Positions 48,316 through 60,161 of a DNA stretch of 64,000 nt are shown here, in pieces (position 1 is the stretch's first letter; each line of letters begins with the position of its first letter). The notes under the pieces are model-generated. The model had not been told where the DNA came from, ran no database searches, and saw only the letters and a list, made by a program, of their open reading frames with translations. The DNA lies in the NCBI GenBank assembly GCA_023101725.1, contig JALJCO010008724.1:62001-126000 (forward strand), given 5' to 3'. Source of the DNA: Atherinomorus stipes. Taxonomy: Eukaryota; Chordata; Actinopteri; Atheriniformes; Atherinidae. The translations under genes were made by a program, and so were the position numbers.

Positions 48316-48859
48316 TGATGGGCCAGATGAACTGACACTGAAATGCGTGTCGAGAAAAAGGGGGCATTTCTAATGAGGCTTCGTATCGGAGCTTGTGTTG
48401 TCAGCATAGGAATCAGGTAACCAATGCAAAATGAGGCCTCGGGCTGGTTGCGTCATCTGCACAAACCGAGTTTGTGCAGATAACATAACGAGCCGGTTCG
48501 AGTTTCAGGTCCGCACACGAAGCATTCGGAAATCGCGAGACTGAAGTTGACAGATATTTATCCGAGATTAAAATAAAGAGAGAAAGATCCTTTGACACAC
48601 TGGCCACAAAAATCAGCAATATTATCAGCTTCCCCACTGATTTCTGTTTCCCTGCATCACCTGCCCATGACAGAGATCATTTGAAGATTATTGCATTAGA
48701 AGAAGTCACCAACTCAAACACTGAAGTCGCCCCTCTTCCTCAACAGATTTCAGCCATAGACCGTTAATTTAAGCCCCATGTCACCTCATACGTGGAGTTC
48801 CATAAGTACTGCACTCAACACAAAATAATTCTCATTATCACAACAATCAATCTGTATCA

Positions 48860-49650
48860 AAGATGAAATGATATAAGAGTAAGGGTAAGAGTGAGGTGGG
48901 TGTGTGAGAGCAAATGAATGTGAGTGTGAAAGGGGAAATGTAGGAGGGAGGAGATGTGGGTAGGTGGTTGGAGGAAAGGGGGATGGGGGAAGGAGGTGTA
49001 TACTTGTGAGTGTATGGTAGGGATGGTCGCGAGGGGTTGAAGAAAGAAGGGTGTCAGGTTGGAGGGAAGGGTGGGGCTGGGCATATGTGGGGGGAGTGCA
49101 TGGGGGTATTGGGGGTATAGGGAGGTGGGGGCGTATGTGTGGAAGGTAGAGGGAGGAGTGAGTGTGGGTATGTAAGGTCAAAGGGTGAAGCGGGTGGGTG
49201 CATGTGTGTGGGGGGAGTGCATGTGGGTGTTGGGGGTATGTGTGTAGGGAATGTGTGAGTGGGGTGGTGGTGTAGGAGGATGGTAGTGGTGGTGGCGCCC
49301 TGGTGTCAGGTGTGTGGGGCAGGGACGTCGGGGTAGGGGCTGACCTGTGCTGGGGGGGTGTTGTCTGGGGGGTGCGGTCCTCCTGGGGTTCGGTTGGCCG
49401 CCTGGGTCGGGTGGGGGGGGACTGCTCCTGGGCGCTTGGGCCCTGGGCCTGGCGCTGTCCCTGACCTGGGGGTGGCTGGCGCCCAGTGATGTCAACAGCT
49501 GCTGGTCTTGGTCCGCTGGGGCCTCGGCCCGGAGACCACAGGTGGCTCTGGCTGGGGCCACCTTATGCCGCCCTCTGAGGGATGCATGTCTGTCCCTTTG
49601 GGGGGGTGGCTGGGATCTGGGCCTCTAGGTGGCTGCTGGGGGCCCGGGTC
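48860..49650. repeat. GT-rich, strongly strand-asymmetric repeat region
   Basis: The plus strand is built almost only of G, T and A up to about 49290 (GGGTGTGTGAGAG, GGGGGAGTGCATG units) and then of G-rich sequence to 49650. Many runs of three or more G could form G-quadruplexes. Proline-, threonine- and histidine-rich minus-strand frames here reflect composition and not genes. Confidence 0.75.
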
Positions 49651-49939
49651 TCGGGCTGTGCGGACTTCCTCCTCCTTGCAGAGATGAGGCTGCATCTGCA
49701 TGACTGTATCACCATAGACACTCTTTATTATGCATGTTGACACTGTGACACTGCTTCCCATTGCTCGGACTAGGTTTTACCTCTTCTCTGTGTAGTTCTG
49801 CGTGTGTTTGTATGATCTGAGGATATTCAAGCCACCTGCGGGTCCTCCTGTAGGGGATTGCTTGTTTTGTTTTCCAACAGAGACCTTGGAATGTTGTTTA
49901 GGGGTTTCTGTACAAATGCACCAGTGAACTGTGTAAGTG

Positions 49940-50000
49940 GATCCATGTTTTCTCTCCTCTCTCTCTTTCTCTCTCTTCCTCTTCCTCACTCCTTTTTCTT
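49940..50000. repeat. CT-rich low-complexity tract
   Basis: CTCTCCTCTCTCTCTTTCTC and further CTTCCTC units; non-coding. Confidence 0.8.
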
Positions 50001-50735
50001 TGTTCCACTTTCTATCATTACCTCTGTTAACTTTCATTTCTCCCTTGTCAAGCCCATCAGTATGTTATGGAATGCTGTTATAGACAAATGTTTAATTAAA
50101 GAAATAAAATGAATAAACAGGATATCAAGGGGAGCCTTGTGTTCATAAAGCTCCCCTTGGTAAAGCAAAACTGTTCCTCACAATAAAGCAATCGGATTTC
50201 CATTCTACTTGCTATGATGCTTGACAGGACAAGTAGAGAAAGAAAAAAGAAAAAAAAAAAGATGAAATGATATGACATGGCGGAACGCCATCGTTTTGTG
50301 TCAGATAGAGTACGCATCCATTACTTCCATGTGTTTCCATAGTACAATGGTCATAGTGCTTGGCTTTTACTTAGGAGCCTATGGTTCAAATCCTGCCAGC
50401 AGGGGGCGCTGTTTACTTGATAGTGTGCTCTAATTGGACCAAATGAATTACGCAGAATGATAAAACTACGTAGAATGATAAGCTGCTGTCTGATTCAACT
50501 GTTTCTGAGCAGAGAGACAAAGCTGACAGACCATAAACAGGAACTTTGATTCTCACTCCAGACATTCCCATGGCCTCATCAGTGCACAACAGATCATATT
50601 ATACCCCCAAAACCCCAGAAAAGTTAAATTTGATGTCATGGCACCTTTAATGTAGGAGAAGTTTAAGTGGCGCATCAAGTGCTGTCCCATTTCAAAAATG
50701 TCTGAAGGAGCCACTGATCCCGCCCCTCCAAACTA

Positions 50736-52541
50736 GGGGCCTGTACGACAAAGCTGGATGAATGTACCCGGGATTTCTCTCTGTTACCTGGGTTGACTTA
50801 ACCAGACATCCGGGGTCTTAATAAACAGTAGTACGAAGCTGGTTATCAACTCGGTAACTCAACCCAGGGATTTTCAATCTTGATCAGTGTGCGCTCAAAT
50901 AAAAGGGGCGGCGTTTGAAGCATCTGACCAATCGCAGACATGGAGAAACAGAGAGCGACATATTTCACCATGGAGAAGCAGACGATGACACTTAACAAAT
51001 ATGAAGAATTCAGGATCATCATTCCTGAATGATAACACGACATTATCATTAAGGAATGATAATAAATGGCTCCATTTATGCTGCGGCAACACAGTCGCAG
51101 CAGCAAAAGCCAGGAAGGAATGCTGGCTGTTAATGTGCAAGTCTGTGCAATTGTACAATCATGGAACAATATCGGACACTGATCACTTAGTGTTCATCAC
51201 ACTACAGCGCTTCCTCTGCTTCCCATACTGTACATATAGACATTTCAGGCTCATATTGTGCACGTGTTGTAACCCTTCACCGTGATGGCATGGATGGGTG
51301 TGCGCTCCATAAATTCACGTTTTCGGCATGTGTGAACTCTAAACCACATTATTTCAGATGCAACCCCAGCGGCACAAGACGATCATTGGAACATAATCCA
51401 AACCAGTCAGTGACGAGATTCTATGTTGCAACACTCTTTCGTATGAATGGAATTTCATTTAATATTTGTGCAGCCCACAGAGAAAAAGCAGGTATTACAA
51501 AGACATGTTTTTGCATACGTTTTCAGCATCGCCAGCGGTGTGCATCAAGCTACCAGTGAATGTAAGAATGAATGAATGATGTTTTACTGAGTGGGACCAT
51601 GAGCATAATTCGGCTACAAAAATTAAGCTATTCAGCTACATCAGTCGGCCTACAGCACTAATTTTTTTTCAGTCGAGGTAAGGCGGTGTTTATCAAAATT
51701 GATGTAATTTGAAATTTATTGAAAGGATAGCCCCTTAAGATGTAACATCTCGTTTTCGAGGGGGTCCAAGACACAAACAAACATTTACACAAATAACAGA
51801 AATTGAATAAACTACAATATACACAATACAACATTCACACCGATTAACAAAGCTCTCCCAGATCTAATCACCCACCAAAAACCTGTCCCTCGCTAAAAGT
51901 TGGTTGAAATACATGTACCAGTAACAAGAGTACAGATGTGCATAACAAATTTAAATAAGGCATGTTGGATCAATACACTAACAACCGTTTCAGTTATAAT
52001 TCTTAATAAAGCAAAACATTTTGTAAGAATGTACACAATATACACAATACATACACAATATATAATTAGTCTAACATTAATAAAACCTGTGTGACGCAGA
52101 GTATCTGTGGTGCTGTTGGCTGCAATGCGTTACATTTGTGATGTATGGCTCTGACAGCTGACAGATGGAACATCCAGCAAAGGCAAACCTACATCTTTCA
52201 TATAAAATGTCACCTGGCAGATCAAAAGGGTTGCACCATCTCTGAATATTCTCTCTCTTCTAAGAACTGCTCTCACAATCTGCGCACCAGTGTCGACAGA
52301 ATCTTCTAAAAATGGGCAGGCCATTTTCCAAGAGTACTGATTGATCCGGGGGTAGTGCTTTTATACTCGGTGATCTCTTATACAGAACTTTACCTGGTCC
52401 AGACCAGGTTAGGCGTTCAGCATAAGTTACCGGGGAGATATAACCCGATCAGAAGTGAACCAGCGTCATAGGATGAAAAACCCAGGGTTAACTCTGAAGT
52501 TACCTCGATAAGAGAAAATCTGGCTTCGTCGTACAGGCCCC
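50736..52541. mobile_element. 1.8 kb TIR element of Harbinger type, non-autonomous
   Basis: Terminal inverted repeats GGGGCCTGTACGACAAAGCTGG / CTGGCTTCGTCGTACAGGCC at 50736 and 52541 agree over about 20 bases with one mismatch. Subterminal parts also mirror (AACTCAACCCAGGG against CCCAGGGTTAACTC). The ends resemble fish PIF/Harbinger or ISL2EU elements. A decayed coding remnant may lie at 51000-51560, but I cannot name it. The target duplication is not clear. Confidence 0.75.
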
Positions 52542-53625
52542 GGGACTCCATTTGAAATTAAACGAAGGCTGGGGATGCATCCTTGTGGCCTCACCTGTTC
52601 CAAATTCATTGCGCTCAAGATGGGAGGGAATAAGCAGCAGAGCTACGAGTGTAATATTTGGATCTGTGGATCCAATCCCTGGATTTTAAAGGCTGGGTGT
52701 AAAATGTTTTCCAGGGGCATTTTTTACTATATTACTTAAAATCTTCTTCACACCCCAATTAATTAAATTAAATGCTCTGACACAAAAATAAAAAAAAAGA
52801 GTCATCTGTGGAACAGACAGGACTGAAAAAACTCCATCCAATCATCTTGAAAGACCCGTTCTTAATGATTGAATGATATGTCCATCAAACGAAACTGCCG
52901 TTTGTCTCTCCCCACCTCCCCTCTGCGCTCGCACCGCTCCATGCACATGTCACAGTGTAAACAAACATGGCTGCTCGCTGCCATTATTTGTGCAACTGTT
53001 TGCTCTTAAAATCCACTAAAAAGAAAAACATGGATGAGGATCAAGTCATGGAGGTGTGTGTCAGCAGTGTGGATGTTTTACACCGCGAAAGGAGTTGGAG
53101 GTGGGAGAATTAGTATTTTAAGAAAACGCATTAAATCAGCTGTTTACTAGCTAGAAAGCTATAGCCACGTGGCTGTTTTCGGTTGTTTTCAGCGACCCAC
53201 TTGTGAGCAATTAGGGTGCACTTTTCTGCGCGCTGGAGGCATGGCGGGTGTATTATTTCTTTTAATGTATTGCTCGTACCGTTTCCAGGATCCCCTAGCC
53301 TGCCTTTAAGTGTGAAATAAAGTGTTTATCGATTAAGAAACAACAAATAAGTATTAAAAATACGTGGGAAAGCTTAAAAAGAGTTTTTTTTCCTTAGAAA
53401 ATTCATTTGTTTGACATTATTTAGGTTGAGGGGTGTTAACATTCAAGTAACAACAGATAAATGAAAAAACCCCAGCTCTGTTTAGCTAAAGGAATAATGA
53501 AAAAGAAGGCCATCACTAGATAACTGTTGATTCTCCAGATGACAACCACTAAAACTCCTGGGTCAAACTCAAAGACTGTATATAATAACTGGATGTAGCA
53601 TCCGGTCTCGTCTAAATAGAGAAAT
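52542..53625. other. no gene seen
   Basis: Intergenic sequence with a poly-A run near 52788; nothing with a recognisable domain on either strand. Confidence 0.5.
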
Positions 53626-54280
53626 GTGAAGCCAGTTGGGCGTGTCTTACCGTCGGCATCTTGCCGTGTCACGTGCGTCATCACTCCAGGAAAATACTAA
53701 AATGGGCACAGTGCGGCTGCGGGGCAAATGATTGACAGCTGGGCTGACTCTGGGCTAAACGCTAACCGAGCTAACTCGAAACTAGCAGGAGCTAACAAAG
53801 ATAAGCCCTCTAAGCGGCATGGTTAAGGTAAGACATGCTTAGACTTTTCGCTGACTAAAAACCGCCGTTGTGCTACTCTGCTACAAACTGAGACCTTACT
53901 GAGAGCAACGAAGGAGGTAACTTGGAGCCTCCGGTCGGCAGGCCGGCTTCTGGTCTGCCGCATGTCAATCATAAGGACACCCCCTTAATTATGTGTAATT
54001 TGAAAAATAAATAACATCTAAACGAATGAGTTATAAAACAAAATCCCCCCCCCCCCCCTCACAGTTGACATGAAGGTAAACTTGACCTATTAAACCTAAA
54101 ATGATTATTTGAACCAGGCTGTAAACATGTTTATTTCTGCTGTGAAGTTGGCGTTTTTAACATGGGAGTCTATGGAGATTCGCTCAGTCTCACATCCAGC
54201 CCCTAGCGGATGAAGGGAGAACTACAAAAAATGGCCTTTACCGGGTGGCGTCATTGCTGGCTACCGGGGGTTGCCACTTG
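53626..54280. repeat. dispersed fish repeat, copy C (empty of insertions)
   Basis: Same repeat as 2965-4795 (GAAGCCAGTTGGGCGTGTC to CAGCCCCTAGCGGATGAAGG) but more diverged. It has neither the CCCTTA-rich element (single CTTAG at 53839-53843) nor the TTAA MITE. A C run at 54046-54058 replaces the MITE position. Confidence 0.72.
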
Positions 54281-54294
54281 GTCAAACTGCTAGG

Positions 54295-54525
54295 TTATTT
54301 CACCCAACATCTGAGTTGAATACTTGACCCAACTTCTGGGGTAAAATAATCCAACATTGTGGTCAATATAACCCAACTTCTGGGTCAAATATTCAACCCG
54401 AAAGTTGGGTCAAAAAATACAACCCAATTTTCTGGGTCGGAGTAACCCAGAAATTAGTTGGTCCCTTTTTAACCCAGCTGTTGGGTCAAAATAATCTGTT
54501 ATGGGTTATTTTTGACCGAGGAGTT
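54295..54525. repeat. degenerate AACCCAACTTCTGGGTCAAA repeat array
   Basis: About ten loose copies, in both orientations, of an AACCCAA...TTGGGT motif with 18-25 base spacing, ending about 400 bases before the start of the fourth ART gene. Confidence 0.75.
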
Positions 54526-54730
54526 TTTAGTGTGTATGCAACGGGACTGAAGCACTATGGGAAATTCTTGTTGGCTTTCCCATTTCAGCAGCCTATCATT
54601 GAGAAGGCTGCTTCAGAGTGGGTGGACTGCGTAGCACACTCCGTAGCCTATGTAATCCGCACACTTCAAAGTACGCAGACCCCAAAATAAGACAGCTATG
54701 GAAAGGCAAATGTAAAACTGTATCCACTGT

Positions 54731-54832
54731 GGCAAGGTATGCAACAGAGGGCCCGGACAGGATTTGAACCCCTGACTCCCAGGTGAAAGTCATGCGTGCT
54801 GATCATTCAGCCAAAGGGACATCCCTGCAGCC
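54731..54832 (-). repeat. tRNA-derived SINE head upstream of the fourth ART gene
   Basis: Minus strand with A-box-like TTGGCTGAATGATCAGCACG and B-box-like GGGTTCAAATCC. Homologous to 4983-5082 and its duplicate. It lies only 97 bases before the ART start codon, and the following 60 bases are also shared with the copies in units 1 and 2. Confidence 0.62.
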
Positions 54833-54929
54833 AATTAGCCAGGGCACATGATCACTCGGAGGCATAGTGACAGGACCGTCAACTGCCACATTACCATAAA
54901 AGATCTGTTATGTGTAGGACTGACGAGAG

Positions 54930-55867
54930 ATGACGAAGACATTTTGGGCAGCTGTGTTTGTGTTGTTTGGAGTCTCAGTCGGGATTGCAGAGGTACCGTA
55001 ACCTTCGCACTTCTTTAGTGTGCAGTGTACAGTAATGTGTGGGGAAAAGTTAAACAGCACTAAATAGTTGTTTTTCTATGTTTCCCCCTCTCTGTTACTC
55101 TTGGCAGGAGGCACTGGATATGGCTCCAAACGCAGTTGATGACATGTATGCTGACTGCAGAGACGAGATGGAGGAGAAAGTGAAGTCTCAGTTTCTGCAG
55201 AATGAAAAAAACAAAGTTAAAAATTTCAGACTGGTCTGGAAAAAAAGCTACTAAATGGGAACGGAAACATAGAAAGACACATAAAGGAACCCTGAATAAA
55301 AAACAGGTTGTGGCTATTTATGCGTACACCCTCGACAAACCAAAAATCTATCCTGAATTTAATGCTGCAGTATGGACACAAAGATCTGAATACAGCACAA
55401 GTTTCAAGTATCACACTCTGCACTTTTTCCTCACAACCGCTCTCCAAACTCTCAACCCAGATAAAGAAAAATGTTTCACTGGTTTCCGCAGAGTTGACAA
55501 ATACTTCAGCCAAGATGTTGTCAATAAGGAGATTCACTTTGGAGCTTTTACCTCCAGTTCAATGGACAGGTACCCTGATAAAAAATTTGGGACAAAAACA
55601 TGCTTTGAGATTTACACATGCTTTGGAGCTAATATCTCTCAGTACTCTAAGTTTGGAAAGTCAGAAAGAGAAGTCCTGATTCCTCCTTATGAGATATTTA
55701 AAGTTACAGAGGCAGATACGAACCCAGATGAGAAACTTTCATGTGAAATTGTTTATAAACTGAAGAGCACTGAGAAAGCGCACTCTAACTTAAACTGTAG
55801 CCTTTCCCAAGGCAGTGGTCCCATTCATACCATCGGGCCTGGTACTGACTCAGACCCGATGGGTTGA
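54930..55867 (+). pseudogene. ecto-ADP-ribosyltransferase with a one-base frameshift
   Basis: Exon 1 (54930-54992) encodes a 21-residue signal peptide (MTKTFWAAVFVLFGVSVGIA) and ends GAG|GTACCG. Exon 2 (55108-55867) follows CTTGGCAG in phase 0 and begins EALDMAPNAVDDMYADC. At a run of seven A (55240-55246) the frame shifts by one, and the original frame stops at TAA soon after. The remaining 200 codons are open, with FRR (Arg), FTSSS and EREVLIPPYE, so the R-S-E signature is complete. The tail NLNCSLSQGSGPIHTIGPG has no membrane segment, and AATAAA follows at 55967. It is either a very young pseudogene, an allele, or an assembly error in a homopolymer. Confidence 0.82.
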
Positions 55868-55966
55868 CTCAGATGCTGCGCTTGAGACACACCAGATCAT
55901 GTCTGTGATGGCGCATCGCTGTGAAAGCAGCCTGCAGGCTTATTGGTCTCCATCAGTCCCCTCTGA

Positions 55967-55972
55967 AATAAA
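55967..55972 (+). terminator. polyadenylation signal of the fourth ART gene
   Basis: AATAAA 100 bases after the stop codon, in the expected place and strand. Confidence 0.6.
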
Positions 55973-57627
55973 ACTGTATTACGTAACGTAATGTTTAATA
56001 GTCATCACCCTTCCCTCCTCTGATCAGGCCTGGTTGTAAGCTGCAGACCAACAGAGCTGCATAGGTGTCCATAACGAGAAATTAATAGATGACATGAAGG
56101 CATGAACCGCCCGATGCGAAGCGGAGGAAAGTTGTCTACCTCATCGGGCATTATCCCTTCTTCAACGTAGGATTACTTTAGCTTGCAGCACCGCCACACT
56201 TCAGTGGTCATAATAATTATAGCATCATAATCATATAGACTACGGTGAATTTGTGAGCAGTCAACATGGTTTATGTCAGTATTAGAGAGCTCCCCAAAAT
56301 TTCACAAATTGTGTTTCTAGCTCATGTAAGTTGAAATTGACAAAAGTAATAAGGAATAAAAAATTCTGTGTAAATCATTACATTGATTATGAATTGTAGT
56401 TTGAAAGAAATATTGCAGCAAAAACAAACAAAAAAATAAAACAAGTGAACAAGCATGATGGGGCTCTGAAGCTAAAAATTTTTTGAGCAGCACTTTGAGG
56501 CAATCACTGCAATCAGATGTTTTCTCTAATGATCAGAAAGACTTTGACACCTGTTGACAGGTATGTTGGTCCACTGTTCATAGGGAAGGTGCTGTAATGT
56601 GTCTGGGATAGTTTTTCTAGGTTATTATTATTATTTTCAACCACATTTCAAAAACAATATTTTTTTTCACTAAATTATAACTTTGTACATTTCTATTTAT
56701 TATTAGTTTCTTTTGTTCCATTATTTGAATTAATATCGTTAATTTAGCTTTTTCTTTGATTGGAGGGTATAATTTGAGGACAACTGTATATACATAGTAT
56801 GGAGAGAGAGACAAAGAGGGACAAAGACAGAGAGAGATTGGTTGATTAAAATGAAGATGAGAAGAATAGCAGGACCACATATGTGGTAAAAAACGGTGGA
56901 GATTTAAGAACCAAGATTGTAAAATTATAAAAGAAAAAGAAAACTCTGCAAATAAACCATCTGAGTGCATATTGTATGCTCAAGATCAAGAGTAATACTA
57001 GATTATGATTTGACATGATTATTGAAATAATTCTGCTTAATTAAAACAGAAGTTAATGACTGAGTATTTACCTTGACTAAAGTAGAATTGGCAAGAATTG
57101 ATTATATGTGTACTTGCTACATTATATTTTGTTTATGCTTTTGATGTAATTGTTTTTTTCCTTGTGAGTGGTGCTATTATAAGCCTATTTGACTGCTGCC
57201 TCTCCCAGCATATTACCTGTATTATTACAGAACATTTGAGTGGCTGTTTGTTGTTGTTATTTGTTTGCTAATTTTCTGTTCATTTCAAAAAATATTTTCT
57301 ATTTATTATTTTTTAATTTCATATTAAATTGTTACTTATATGTACTACATAAACAAATAAAATTGCATTAATTTGAATATAGATTAAAATGATCAAAGAA
57401 TGAATTTCCCAGAAATGTTTTCACTTTTTGCCGTCTTAATACCTTAATTGTATATAATTGTATATAAATGAAAGAAAATATAAAATTGCATTTGATTATC
57501 ATTCAAGACGCAGGTGACAAAAACAGACTTGCCTAGTGAAGAGGTTAAATAAAGGGAATGAAACAGCGCCATCTGGTGGCATTTAGAAGTACCATAATTA
57601 TTACAAAAGTAGCAATTTTAAGCTCAT
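55973..57627. other. 3' flank of the fourth ART gene, no gene seen
   Basis: AT-rich sequence; short minus-strand frames near 56617-56970 have no domain and low-complexity composition. Confidence 0.5.
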
Positions 57628-58640
57628 GAGACTCTCTCCAAAGAGTATAGATACCAAGAGGCGACACTCAGCGGTGTTTTTGGAAACACATGTCCGCCAT
57701 TTTGGATTGAAACAGACGTCATTCTGGATATATGGGTATGAGTGGACACGTCTATATTCGCAGTAATAGTTAGGTTTTTTTTTTTTTTTTTTTTCTATTC
57801 TCAATAATAGTTGTAAGAGCCATTTGATTGATCTTTGATTATTTTATTTTTAAGTTGAACGAGGACCCCTGCTGGTCTTTTGGTTATATGGTCCTCATGT
57901 AAGATGTAGAGCAGTTGAAGAGTCACTTTTACCTGATTGCAACAGGTAAGTGGAGAAAATGACTTATTTGAAGTGGTGGATTAGTGCACCTTGTAGACGC
58001 CAGCAGCATTATGAATTTTCAATTGCGTTGCATTTAATTAAATATTTTTTGTTTCAAGTGTTAAACCGTACCTTGGATTACTCATTTGATTTGGAAAGCT
58101 TATTGAAAGAAAACTTTCAGCATCTACCTGGAAATGGAATACAAGAGGACATTACAATATTTATGAAAATGATTTGTTAGGCCAATATTTTGTAATTTAA
58201 CTTGTATGATTTTTTTAATAGTTTTATGTAAATATAAAAATGTTACTTTATTAAAATAAAATGATGATCAATTTTATAATATAATATCAGCTACTTAAGC
58301 TGCATTATATCTCCACGAGGATCAGCGAAGATTGTTGAAAACAGCCTGTCAGGATAGTTTGGAATTGTTTCTGAATAAAACATTAATTCAGTAGAACCGC
58401 TGGCGGTGGGAATGGATGTAAGTACCTTCCTCTCAATAGTCTTGCTATGTGTTAATGTGTTTTAACAATAATTAAGAAGTTGTACGCTTTTCAAAATGAC
58501 GTTGCTGTGTTTTATTAGGTCTGTACAACAGCGATAAACTGCTCACTTCAGTCCAAAATGGCGGATGCGCATGGGGAAAATGTTGCAATGGAGCGTTCTA
58601 TTGAGTGTCGCCTCTTGTTGTAGATACTCTTTGCTCTCTC
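57628..58640. mobile_element. 1 kb TIR element with AAGAGGCGACACTCA ends
   Basis: CAAAGAGTAT...AAGAGGCGACACTCA at the left is mirrored on the right (TGAGTGTCGCCTCTTGTTGT, then TACTCTTTG), and both subterminal regions carry a CCGCCATTTTGGA motif. A frame at 57950-58180 is open for 76 codons without a recognised domain. The target duplication is unclear. The element interrupts the region paralogous to the flank of the third ART gene. Confidence 0.72.
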
Positions 58641-58649
58641 TTTATGGGT

Positions 58650-58930
58650 CATATAAAGAGTTCCTTCCTTGGTTTGAGTATTCAGGACCAGACATATAAA
58701 TAAGTTATAAATAATCTGAACAGAGAAGGTTTCTACATCTGTGTCTAGGTTTTTTGGTGCTTTGACTTATTGTTCTTTTGATTTTCATCTTGAATTGTTT
58801 TTGTTTCCCTTCTGGTACGTTACTTTTTTTCACTGAAACATCAGATTAATATAGTTTGCATTTCCAAAGTTGTGGACAGACCTCATGATTCCTTATTTAG
58901 GAGTTTGACAGATAAATGTTTAATTTAAGA
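58650..58930. repeat. old paralogous block, matches 33695-34075
   Basis: Shared in order with the third gene's flank: TTCCTTGGCTCT/TTCCTTGGTTTG, TTTTGATTTTCATCTTGAATTG, CAGATTA(T/A)TATAGTTTGCATTTCCAA and GAGT(C/T)TGACAG. It shows that the genes at 25.8 and 54.9 kb were duplicated together with their downstream sequence. Confidence 0.78.
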
Positions 58931-59279
58931 GAAACAGAGAATGTTCACATGGCTGTTGTTATTTTAATGCCCGCTGAGTAACCATATGCTGCAGATCTAG
59001 CCTACTCCCCCAGGTTCTTTAGGGAAGAAAATCCCTCAACTGATTTTACACGGGTAAGATAAGATGTCTTTGTTTAATCTTGAGGCCAAAGATTTTAGTG
59101 GGACATTCGTTTCTGTTCAAAAGTGATGTGTCACCAGTCAATGTACAACTGACTATCTAACAACCCAGTACATACTGTACATACATACTTACATACTGTA
59201 CCTACAGGATGTAAGAATTACTGACATCTAGTGGTAAAGATGGGTATTTGAAAGAAAAGATGTTTTCTTTCCATGACTT

Positions 59280-59862
59280 CAAGGCCCAATCCCAAACCGG
59301 CTCCTACACACTACCCCTTAACTATCGAATGTCACTCCCAATGAAGTCACACTTGCAGCTGTAGAGGGCGCCTTGATTGCAGGTGGAGGGTGTGAACGAG
59401 AACGAGATGCCCTCTCCCCTCCACTGAAAAAAAAAAAGTAGTCATTGCCATGGCAACACAAACACGCCCGTGTCAAATAAATCTGTGTCGAAATACTAAC
59501 TCACACTCATGTGTGCAGAACATTGTTTTATTTTAAATAAATAATAATAATCATGATCCTAAACAATTAAATAAATGATAAAATTATTATTATCACTATG
59601 AATTATCATTTATCATTATCATCATCATTATTATTATTATCATAACTACTATTATTATTATTATTATTACTATTATTATTGAGGATTATAGGAAGAGGAT
59701 TATAATCCTCTTTTCCTGCTCAAACATTCTCTTCCATGAGCGCCCGTGTTTTGAAGTACCTACAGCACAGCTGTCATTGTCGTGTGAAATGGCAGAGCCT
59801 TCACGGGAACGCGCAGACGGAGGGGTTGTCTGTAGGGGCCAGTTTGGGATTGTGCCCATATT
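59280..59862. mobile_element. 580 bp TIR element with GGCCCAATCCCAAAC ends
   Basis: AAGGCCCAATCCCAAACCGG at 59280 is mirrored by CCAGTTTGGGATTGTGCCCA ending about 59862. The interior has ATT/TTA repeats (59530-59690). It is non-autonomous and of the same broad type as 3192-3965. Confidence 0.75.
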
Positions 59863-60161
59863 CCAAGCACTGTTGTGAATGAACAGTACGGTGGTCCTTA
59901 GTGGCCAAAATTCTCCCAGACATAAAGATGTTTTCATCTGTGAGTGGATCCAGTGGTCTCAGGTGTAGCTATGACTGTACTATGAGTAACTATTTTTAAT
60001 GTCTTTTAAGGCATTACTGATCCCAAACAGTCTCTAAATCCCATTGAACAAAGCTGGTACAGCAGTTTTAAAGTTCAAAGGCTTCTTAGTTCACACACAT
60101 TGTTTTGTTCATTCCGGGGCACCGTAGTAAAAATGGTGGAACAAGTATGGCAGCCTCTGGC

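Noticed and set aside
48786..49561. Proline-, threonine- and histidine-rich minus-strand frames, mucin-like at first sight
   Set aside because: Explained by the GT-rich composition of the plus strand; no signal peptide, cysteines or splice structure.
50340..50410. tRNA-like sequence (TTTCCATAGTACAATGG ... GGTTCAAATCC)
   Set aside because: Has A- and B-box-like parts but the acceptor stem does not pair, so it is probably a SINE remnant and not a tRNA gene.
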